Origin: Madurella fahalii
Taxonomy: Eukaryota > Ascomycota > Sordariomycetes > Sordariales
DNA length: 64,000 nt
Direction of reading: 5' to 3'
Assembly (NCBI GenBank): GCA_029876055.1
Contig: CM056876.1
Coordinates: forward strand, 1,302,001 to 1,366,000
Shown here piece after piece: positions 56,442 through 64,000 of this stretch. Made by a program: the position numbers and the translations under genes. The stretch's first letter is position 1; each line of letters starts with the position of its first letter. A model generated the notes under the pieces. That model did not search any database. It worked only from the letters and a program-made list of their open reading frames with translations, and was not told where the DNA came from.

Positions 56442-58308
56442 TCAATGCTCCAACGCATCCTCGAATAGCCGCCGCAGCTGATCTCTCTCCTGCTCCAACT
56501 CCTTAGCCAACCCCGGCGCCAGCATCAGCACACGCGCTTGCGGTATTGTGCCCTCGACCAGCTCCTCAATGTGTTCCCGGCCAAACCCAAGCGCCTTCAG
56601 CCCCGTCGGCTGGTCGCCCAGATCGGCAAGAAACTTGGAAAGCGCATCGGCAAGAACCTCACCCGCGCTCTCTCGCTTGACATTGGTAATGTCCACACCA
56701 AACGCCTCAGCCGCGGCAAGGTGGCGGTCCGGGTTTGACGCGGCGGTAAACCGGAACACGGCCGGCGCCGTCACGGCGACCGAGACGCCGTGCGGGATAA
56801 TGGGCGAGTCCACCTCGTAGCCGGAATGCTTGTAACCCGGGTTCTGACCCGAAATAGGGTACGACATGCCTAGAGTCAAGTTAGCCCCTGCGGATTTTCC
56901 GCACAAACGCGCGCGCAATCACCCACCGTGGCAGAGGTGGACGCCTGCATTCCCAAACCCGACTCCCGCCAGCGTCGACGCAAGCAGCATCTCCGACTGG
57001 GCCTCCATGTCCTCGGGGTCTCTGACCGATCTCGGTAGGTACTTGACCGTTGCCTTGAGCGCATTCAATGAGAAGATGTCGCTGATCGGATTCGCGCCCT
57101 GGTATGCGGGGCGGAGGATCGGGTTCGTAGGTCTCGGGGTGCGCTCGTTGAACGGAATGGCGGTCCACGACTCTAGCGAATGGCACAGCACATCCAGCCC
57201 CGAGCTAGCCTTGACGGCGGCGGGCATGGTCCGGGTGTTCAGCGGGTCGCAGATGCCGAGGGTGGGCTTCAGGTTCCGGTGGGCGATGCCCGTCTTTGCC
57301 CTCCGGCTGGCGAGATCGAAGATAGCCGTGCCTGTGGTCTCGCTACCGGTTCCGGCCGTCGTGGGCACGGCGATCAGCGGGCGCAGCTTCTTGTCGATCG
57401 GCCGCCCTTTGCCCAGGGGCGCATTGACAAAGTCCATAAAGTCGGCCTCGGGGTAGCACGAGTACAGGTTCATCAGCTTAGCCGTGTCGATGACTGAGCC
57501 GCCGCCAACAGCGACAATCACGTCTGGCTGGTAGGGCGTGACCCATTCGATAGCCTCTTTGATCCTGGGCGTCGCATTAGCATCTCTCTCACTCTGGTTG
57601 TCCAGTCGCCAAATCAAGTTCCCTCCCTCCTAAACTCCAGCGTTCCCCTCATCACAGGGAAGGGAAAAAAAAAAAAACAATCGAGATAAAATAAAATAAA
57701 CGAAAAAAACTCACGAATAATCCTTCGGCTCAATCCTCACCCCGGCATAAACCTCATACGCGACACCCTCCGCCTCCAACGCCTCCCTGACCTGCCTCAT
57801 AGCCTCCAACTTCTCCACGGTCCGATCGGTGACCACGCAGACCTTCTTGGCGCCCATGTTCTTCAGGTCCATGCCGATCTCCCTGGTGACGCCCGGGCCA
57901 AACCGGATCGACGACGCGGCCATCTCAAAGGCGTACTCCTTCTGCTGGGCCGGGTCGCGCGGCGTGGCGTACCCCCTTGTTGTTGTTGTCGTCGTCGTTG
58001 TTGTTGACAGCCGGTTGGGGTTGGCATAGCGGGCGATTGTGGAGGAGGCGCTGGAGGGGTGCTGCTGATGGTGGTGATGATGTGAGGGGTTCCCGTGGCA
58101 GGGGCATGACGGCGGGTGGGCGAATTGGATTGTGCGGAGGAGGGACGAGGCTTTGGCAGCCCTCTGGTGCGGTGTTAAATGTGAGTGTCAGTTGTACCAG
58201 GTGTGTGAGGTAAGGTAAGGTGAGGTGAGGTGAGGCGAGGTGAGCAGTGCGAGGTGCGGTGAGTGTGGGGGAGCTTACGTTGGGGATGATGCGGATTGCT
58301 GCAGACAT
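56442..58308 (-). CDS. Mitochondrial hydroxyacid-oxoacid transhydrogenase (iron alcohol dehydrogenase family)
   Basis: Group III iron-dependent dehydrogenase related to ADHFE1, which couples 4-hydroxybutyrate oxidation to 2-oxoglutarate reduction. Exons 58308-58279, 58163-57715, 57564-56927 and 56869-56442 join in phase to 514 residues. A mitochondrial presequence spans the first junction (MSAAIRIIPN then RAAKASSLLRT). The enzyme core starts at YAFEMAASSIRFGPGVT. The nucleotide loop AVGGGSVIDTAKLMNLY and metal-binding histidine motifs CHSLESWTA, HLCHGMSYP and HGVSVAVTAP are intact. The chosen third acceptor (GCTAATGC branch, CCCAG) gives EPKDYSIKEAIEWV, as in the family. A His-rich and a Thr-rich insertion lie in the presequence region. 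Intron 1 contains a GGTGA repeat. Confidence 0.92.
58205..58260 (-). repeat. GGTGA-type repeat in transhydrogenase intron 1
   Basis: About eight imperfect GGTGA/GGTAA/GGCGA pentamers on the plus strand; on the sense (minus) strand they form a CCTCA polypyrimidine array within intron 58164-58278. Confidence 0.8.
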
Positions 58309-58810
58309 TATTTGGTTAAGATCTGAGATTCTGGAATCAATGGGATTGAGCTTCTCCAAATGCGGCTCAAGGTGTAGTGTTCAAGAATAAGGCAATGGAC
58401 GATTGGCAGAGGCGGTAAGCATTGATGAGCAGTACAGAAGCATCCGAGGCTGTGTCCGAACCGAATACTCCGCCCCCACGCCGGCTGGCATCTCCCGGGC
58501 GGATGTGGGACCTGCAACCCCGCCCCCGATAGGCTGATCACTACCCGCTCCCCAGACTCTCGGCATTGGAGAAAGTCGAGAATCCCTGGCCTCGAGGCGG
58601 AGTCAGCCCCGCAGAACCCGGTTGCCGTCGGCAACGCCCCTTGATCCTCGATTGTTGACAGAGGTCGACGTCGAATTCAGGGGCTGCTGCTCACAGTGCC
58701 ACGGAGAAACTGAATTGACGTCTATGGGCAATAAAAAGTCGGTCTATTCAAATGCAAAGCTCGCTTTGACAGACAACCAAACAATAACCTCCCCGTCCTG
58801 CGGACTGAAT
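58309..58810. other. Intergenic, transhydrogenase promoter / MET10 3' side
   Basis: Both flanking genes are on the minus strand. Nothing else was supported. Confidence 0.4.
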
Positions 58811-61800
58811 CTAATACACCTCCAACACATACCTCCCATCCTCCTTCAGCCTCTCAATCTCCTTCCTCGGGTCAATCTTCTTCCCACTCTCCTTCGCTTC
58901 GGCGGCAATTGCCTCCTCCAGAACAGCCGTGACATCCGGCACCGGCCACGTCGGCCCGCAGAGGTAGAAAGAGCCTTCCTCCTGGATATACGCCTTGACA
59001 ATATCCGTCATTGTCTGCCTCATCCGGTCCTGGATGTAAATCTTCTGCGGCTGGTCACGCGAGAAGGCCGCCCCCAGCAGGGTGATGACCCCGGCATCCA
59101 GATACGCCTCCCACTCTTCACCATACAGGTACTCCTCCCGCTGGTGCCGGCTGCCCAGGTACAGCAAGATGGCGCCAATCTCCTTGCCCTGCGCCTTCTG
59201 CATGGCACGGTACTGCACAAACGCCCGGAAAGGCGCCAGGCCTGTTCCCAGACCCGCCATGATCAGCGGCGCCGTGTCCTTCGTAGGGAGCTTCATGACC
59301 GAGGGCTTGACCGACGCCGTGACGGCCGTACCGGGCTTGAGGCCCGAGAGGTAGCGCGTCGCCTGGCCGTAGCGCGTCCGCCCCTTGGTGTCAACCCAGT
59401 CGACCACGACAATCATGAGCGACACCGACGTCGGCGTGACAGCCTGCGCCGAGGCGATACTGTACTCTCTGCGCTTGAGCGGCGCGACGATGCGGACGAG
59501 ATCTCGGAAATCCGGGCGGGCTGAAGGGAACGTCTGCAAGATGTCCACGTACGTGACCGTGTCGACCTCGGACAGGCGCTTGAACTCTTCGGCGCCCTCC
59601 TTGCCGCCCAGGAATTCGAGCTTCTTCCTCTCGGCCTCGTCCGTGGCGAACTCGGCGAGCGACTCAAAGAAGCGCTTGGGCGGCTTGCCCAGGATGTCAA
59701 TGTTTTGCACGAGTGACTGGTACACGGTGCGCGTCTCCGACACGGCCGGGTCCTCGCGCGAGGGCACCTGCACGAGGTCGTCGGCGTTGAGCCCGTAGAA
59801 GGAGATGAACTCGAGCACTTGCTCGGGATCGTTATCTGCGTGGATGCCGAGCGCTTCGCCAATGTTGTAGGTGAGGCCCGAGTCCCCGAGGTCGAACTCG
59901 ATGTGGAAGATGTTGCGGTCGTAGGCGAGCGGCGTGAGTCGGCGGTTCTCCTTGACGTGGATTGTGAACGTCTTGACGGTAAGGTCGGGGCGGAGCGAGG
60001 TTTGAGTCCCGTACGCCTCCTTGAAGGCGAGGCCCTTGGCGGCTTCTTGCCAGCTGTCGAGCTTGAGCGCCGGCTCCGCTTCGTCTTTCCGGAATGGAAC
60101 AAAACTGGTGGGCTTCAGCGTCTGGACACGAGGGGCCGTCAGGGCCTCGCCCTCAGTCTCGGCCCAGCTGGCAGGGACCTCGATCTGGTGTAGTGCTTGA
60201 CTAAGAGCGTCGGCGCACTCGGCCATGGTCACTTGATCCTGAGCAATCTCGCCAAACTTAGCGAGCTGCTCTTGCGTAATTTCAGGCCGCCCAACGCGCA
60301 AGAAGGCGAGTTCGGCAACGAGTTGGGCCTCTTTCTCGAGAGCAGGCGAGAAGGAAGAGTCCAGCACAAATAACTCGAGGCCCTTCTCCTGGATCTCCTT
60401 CCTTGCTGAGGCAGGGATCCGCTTCTCAAGATCCTCGGGCTTGAAGTTGGGTAACCGGACCAGGAGCTTGCCGCCTGACTTGGAGCCCTTCAGGATAGCG
60501 ACCTCCTTAAGCAGCTTCTCCTCGCCGATGAAGACGACGTCAGCCTCCTCAACGGCGAAGGGTGCCTCGATAGGCTTCTTGGCGCTCCTGATATCAGTGC
60601 GAACAACCCCACCCTGGATGAGATTGTCATAGGTCTCATGCACGTAAACATTCTTCTGAGACTCGCGAGCAAGTAGCCTGCCGACAGCTGAAGGCGTGGC
60701 AAGAGCCGCCGAGTTGTCGAGGTCCCAGAAAGTATATTGCTGAGCCTGCTCCAGAGTCTGAAGAGCGAAGCTGACCTCATCCTGGCCGTCTTTGCTGGTG
60801 AGCTTGTGAATGATCGAGGCGATCGAGCTGGGAGTGTGGAAGCTCGACGCCGCGTACTTGACGTCAATAACCGCGGGCTCCTGCACCCGGTCGGCAAATG
60901 AGACAGCTGTGAGCACGTCCGAGTACAGTGCAGACTGGACTGAGGCATCGTCCACAGCCGCAGTATCACGGACTTGGCCCAGTACGGCGATCTGGCGCAC
61001 AGGCTCGGGGAGGGCTGCCAAGAAGGCCTCCTCGATAAAGGGCCGGTAGATGCGGACATTGACAACGCCAACCTTGTTGCCCTCAGCCGCTAGTGTATTT
61101 ACAACCTGCTTGGCGAGCTGCGCCTCGACGCTGCCAAACACCACCAGAACGAACTCGGGCGCCTCATGGCCATGATACTCAAAGGGGGCGTAGGCGGTGC
61201 CGAGATCATCGTTAAATATGCGCAGAAGCTCGACAGCCTTTCCGGCCGTGTCCAGTCTCTTGTTCAGCGCAGCAGCCCGAGCGGAGATCTGCTTGTACGT
61301 CTCGGCGATGCTAGCCTCGCTCAGAGCGTCCACCACTCTCAACGTCTCCCGCGCGGTGCGAAGTCCGTCGTAGACGTGGAGAGTCGGCAGCAAGGAAGCC
61401 AGGAGAGTCGCAAAGAGCGACATGTGCTGTGCCTCGTAGGCAGAGGAGCTCGAGACAAGGCCAAGACCCAGATCTTCGGCAATCTGGAGGGCCGTCTCGT
61501 ACTCGGAGATGAGGCCATCATGAGCCGAGTAGTCGGCAGCGGCAATGTGGGCAACGAACGGGCTGGCTACGCCATAGAGGAGCGAGAGCTGGTCCAGCGA
61601 GGAGCGCAGATGTCGGAGGCTCAGCGAGGGCGCCAGCACGGATTGCGGGATGTGTCGTTTGCTCAGGTCAAAGTCCTTGGAGAAGATGTAGCCTAGCGCA
61701 AGGGTCCCGGCACCAGCGCGAGTCTGGAGCGGCAGGACCGTCGTTGTCTCGCCATGGATGTTCTTCTCGCCGGCGCGCGACCAGTTCTTGACGGCTAGGT

Positions 61801-62002
61801 CGAGGTCGAACGTCTCGGGCGAGAAGGAGAAGATCTTGTCCGAGAGCTTGTATGCGGTCTGCTGGACGAGCAGCTGACCGGTGACATATGTAGGCCCTGA
61901 GATGGCTCCGAGCGGGATATCTTTGTCGAAGCCCGTGGGAAGAGCATTGGCAACAGGGGTCAGCGCAATGCCGCCCGTGGTCTCTTCGTGCTTCAATTGC
62001 AT
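58811..62002 (-). CDS. MET10: Sulfite reductase (NADPH) flavoprotein alpha subunit
   Basis: Flavoprotein subunit that passes electrons from NADPH to the hemoprotein subunit for reduction of sulfite to sulfide in cysteine and methionine synthesis; cytosolic. Single exon of 1063 residues from ATG 62002 (MQLKHEETTGGIALTPV). The N-terminal half is the pyruvate-ferredoxin-oxidoreductase-like region typical of fungal Met10 (GPTYVTGQLLVQQTAYKLSD, VVFGSVEAQLAKQVVNTL). An FAD-binding reductase domain follows, with REYSIASAQAV near residue 844. The NADPH-binding domain has MAGLGTGLAPFRAFVQYR (about 917-934), YLGSRHQREEYLYGEEW and FYLCGPTWPVPDVT. The frame is open upstream to a TTCTCAG acceptor ending 62146, so an additional 5' exon is possible. 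No CYS3-type site was identified with confidence. Confidence 0.93.
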   Translation of the reverse strand: MQLKHEETTGGIALTPVANALPTGFDKDIPLGAISGPTYVTGQLLVQQTAYKLSDKIFSFSPETFDLDLAVKNWSRAGEKNIHGETTTVLPLQTRAGAGTLALGYIFSKDFDLSKRHIPQSVLAPSLSLRHLRSSLDQLSLLYGVASPFVAHIAAADYSAHDGLISEYETALQIAEDLGLGLVSSSSAYEAQHMSLFATLLASLLPTLHVYDGLRTARETLRVVDALSEASIAETYKQISARAAALNKRLDTAGKAVELLRIFNDDLGTAYAPFEYHGHEAPEFVLVVFGSVEAQLAKQVVNTLAAEGNKVGVVNVRIYRPFIEEAFLAALPEPVRQIAVLGQVRDTAAVDDASVQSALYSDVLTAVSFADRVQEPAVIDVKYAASSFHTPSSIASIIHKLTSKDGQDEVSFALQTLEQAQQYTFWDLDNSAALATPSAVGRLLARESQKNVYVHETYDNLIQGGVVRTDIRSAKKPIEAPFAVEEADVVFIGEEKLLKEVAILKGSKSGGKLLVRLPNFKPEDLEKRIPASARKEIQEKGLELFVLDSSFSPALEKEAQLVAELAFLRVGRPEITQEQLAKFGEIAQDQVTMAECADALSQALHQIEVPASWAETEGEALTAPRVQTLKPTSFVPFRKDEAEPALKLDSWQEAAKGLAFKEAYGTQTSLRPDLTVKTFTIHVKENRRLTPLAYDRNIFHIEFDLGDSGLTYNIGEALGIHADNDPEQVLEFISFYGLNADDLVQVPSREDPAVSETRTVYQSLVQNIDILGKPPKRFFESLAEFATDEAERKKLEFLGGKEGAEEFKRLSEVDTVTYVDILQTFPSARPDFRDLVRIVAPLKRREYSIASAQAVTPTSVSLMIVVVDWVDTKGRTRYGQATRYLSGLKPGTAVTASVKPSVMKLPTKDTAPLIMAGLGTGLAPFRAFVQYRAMQKAQGKEIGAILLYLGSRHQREEYLYGEEWEAYLDAGVITLLGAAFSRDQPQKIYIQDRMRQTMTDIVKAYIQEEGSFYLCGPTWPVPDVTAVLEEAIAAEAKESGKKIDPRKEIERLKEDGRYVLEVY

Positions 62003-62759
62003 GGTGGGCGACTTGCCACGGTCCCCAATGGCAGAGAGTGGGTGGCTCTTGAAGGCGTCTTCAAGGGCAGAGGCTCGGCCGCTCGCAATGTATCGAGGCA
62101 ACAGAGAGGACAGGGGTCCAGCAACCGCCTCGAACCGCTCGCGAACTGAGAAAACGGAGACTAAAGACAGCGCCAGCGAGAAAAGCTGGGACCTCGACGA
62201 GGAGAAATGAAGAAATCGTAAGAAAAAAAAAGAACCGAATGAGAAGTAGCACCTACCTTTTTGTCGACCCGAGGCCGGAGTCGCCGCCCCTTAAGTGCCG
62301 CAGCATTTTGCCAAACACCGGACCGATGGGTTTTACGGCGTCCGCAATTCGAAGCTCGCGTTGATGGAGGTGAATTGCGTGATTTGCGCTAACCGCATTC
62401 AGACATTTTGTGGGGGTCCACCTGTGCGGAAATATGGGACAGTAACGAAAGCATCGACGTCTCTGTGATGACTAATCCAGAGTCATGTGATCTCTTGTAT
62501 CAACTACCCCCTACGAAAGATTGACGTCCCATCGATTCATTTCACTTGTCGCCTGCTCCCCCTGCTCCTCCTATTCCTCTTCTCCCAATCGATCTTCGTT
62601 AATCTCTTCTTGTTGTTCCCTGCCTTCACCCGATTGATCCTCGATTTGCTCCAGCTTACTCTCTTCTGCCGTCGATACCCGGTTGACGTAACAGGGCTAT
62701 CTTTCGTCATATCCCCAGGCATCGCTTCATAAGTACCGTTGATAGTTTCGGTCGATTGT
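62003..62759. other. MET10 promoter region
   Basis: Upstream of MET10. It contains a GTAGGT donor-like site and a TTCTCAG acceptor-like site on the minus strand that could bound a leader intron, and an A-run near 62220-62231. No gene on the plus strand was supported. Confidence 0.45.
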
Positions 62760-62761
62760 TA

Positions 62762-63504
62762 ACAGAGCTCTATAGCTTTGATAGCTACTTTATTAGACAA
62801 ATTTAGTCGATACTTGGCATCATTTATCGTGGTTTTCAGCTCTGTAATCGCTTCGTTGTCTGTACCCGTTCGCTGAGTATTCGACTGCTTTTCTAGCGTC
62901 GACAGTAACTTCTGGAACTTGTAGAGAGGTGCCGTAATGGTAGTAGCCGGTTTCCTCCATCGCACCCTTGAAATACTCGTCGAAGTGCGTCCGGAATTCG
63001 GTGCTGATATCCTGAACTTTCTGATTGATCATGTCTTTAAGTTCCTCGATCCGCCCGTCGAGAGTAACCTGATCGGCTTTGGTATCAGCTGCCTTCTGCA
63101 GGTTCGAAACACGTTCATTGATCATTGATTGACCAGCCTCTCAGACAGGGTTCTGCGTTTGACCCCCGATAGAGATGCTAGCCTAATCTAAGTCGAGGGT
63201 TGGCCCATTCTCACATACAAGCCTTGCAAGCGCGGGATGTTCCTACCGAAAACTCGAGGGCTAAAGACTGAACTAAGGTCTATACCTCGTATTGATCTGT
63301 ACTTCGATCTCTTGCTTCGTGGGGGCCGTCGCGGCCAACAACTTCGTTCCAAAACTGTCCGCCAATCGTGTAATTATTGTGGCTTCCTTCACGGAGCCTC
63401 TCAGATTGTGAGAGCCTTCTATGACGCTTGTCGGTGCTGCTCATATATTTACCCGGATTCAATACCACATTCGCATTCCCATACAATAGCGGCCTCTTTC
63501 TCAC
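62762..63504 (-). pseudogene. Frameshifted coiled-coil ORF set, unrecognised
   Basis: Three minus-strand open blocks in order. (1) 63504-63280: NNYTIGGQFWNEVVGRDGPH, ending YE with GTATAG just after. (2) from about 63137 (ATG 63125) to 62820: INERVSNLQKAADTKADQVT, RIEELKDMINQKVQDIS, HFDEYFKGAMEETG. (3) 62965-62762: YKFQKLLSTLEKQSN, NEAITELKTTINDAKYRLNL. Blocks 1 and 2 could be joined through a GTATAG..GAG intron in phase 0. Blocks 2 and 3 overlap in different frames with no fitting intron. The heptad-like pattern suggests a coiled-coil protein that has been frameshifted. Family unknown; codon use is AT-richer than in neighbouring genes. Confidence 0.35.
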
Positions 63505-64000
63505 TCGCCATCCGCATATTGTAGCGATGTGTGCCTACGCGGAATTGCCTGCATCTAGAATCTTGCCGTCATCCCCATCGGTCTCCTCACCCGGCGATGG
63601 TAGCGGGTCGATGCATCTTGGGGCTTGCCCCCCAGAGTTTGGGGGCATCTGGATTCTGTCACAGGAGCGGCCCGAGCGAGAGAAACCGAGCCGCAATACC
63701 AAATCTATTTGGCGGCAAGGGAACTTGGGGGATGTGCTGTAACCCTTCCGCTGTCATCGAAGCCTTACCGTTTCTTGGCCCTTAACCAACCTGCTGCGGT
63801 AGTACGGCGTAGTCACCTCAGTCGTCTAATTGAGGCATTTCCAACGGGGTTGAACTGCATGCGCCTAGTACCATCGTTGATAGGATACCGTATGTCCAAC
63901 GTGCACAGTTTGTCCGTTAAGCGAAATGCGATGGGCAGTCCCTACTGCGGAGACGCACTTGATATGACTCAGCCTAGCTACCTAGTTTTCAGTTGGTGCG
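63505..64000. other. Right edge, no gene supported
   Basis: A short plus-strand frame (63428-63742) has no domain. A gene could start beyond the window edge. Confidence 0.35.

Noticed and set aside
1..64000. CRISPR arrays, prophage, bacterial defence systems, dispersed 5S rRNA
   Set aside because: The DNA is fungal nuclear; no direct-repeat/spacer pattern, phage genes or 5S-like sequence was found by reading.

Overview
The window is nuclear DNA of a filamentous ascomycete. It has GC-rich coding regions with short (about 49-215 base) GT..AG introns, many with a CTAAC-like branch site just before the acceptor. There is a dispersed tRNA gene, and the gene set is typical of Pezizomycotina. The protein style suggests a sordariomycete, possibly Chaetomiaceae; that placement is inference, not proof. 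No prokaryotic operons, CRISPR arrays, phage genes or intact transposons were seen.

Layout, left to right: an Aha1 Hsp90 co-chaperone (+), a carbon-nitrogen hydrolase (+), a small membrane protein (-), tRNA-Ser(CGA) (-), a second small membrane protein (-), a cytochrome P450 (-), the NPC1-like sterol transporter NCR1 (-) and a Cue2-like CUE+Smr protein (-). Then come an amidase-signature enzyme (+), a Zds1-type PP2A regulator (+) and a DUF2433 phosphoesterase-like RGG protein (+). A mitochondrial group follows on the minus strand: COQ5, a 45-residue membrane microprotein and the branched-chain 2-oxoacid dehydrogenase E1 alpha subunit. Next are a broken or unrecognised membrane-protein relic (-), the HECT ligase UFD4 (+), a long disordered protein ending in an ASCH (PUA-fold) domain (+), exocyst SEC3 (+) with an apparent frameshift in a C8 run, an acidic orphan protein (-), mitochondrial hydroxyacid-oxoacid transhydrogenase (-) and the sulfite reductase alpha subunit MET10 (-). 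The right end holds a frameshifted coiled-coil ORF set (-).

Most genes are conserved housekeeping genes and do not form a pathway cluster. Links are loose: COQ5, BCKDH E1 alpha and the transhydrogenase act in mitochondria; NCR1 and SEC3 act in membrane traffic; UFD4, Cue2 and Aha1 act in protein quality control. The single P450 has no recognisable biosynthetic partners.

The items most worth a second look are the unannotated 45-residue membrane microprotein at 32118-32255, the ASCH-domain protein with two TLTQ motifs, the possible alternative C-terminus of NCR1, the candidate alternative first exons of the DUF2433 gene, the SEC3 frameshift and the two relic regions. Exon boundaries were read by eye from splice consensus and reading phase; those with only modest support are flagged.
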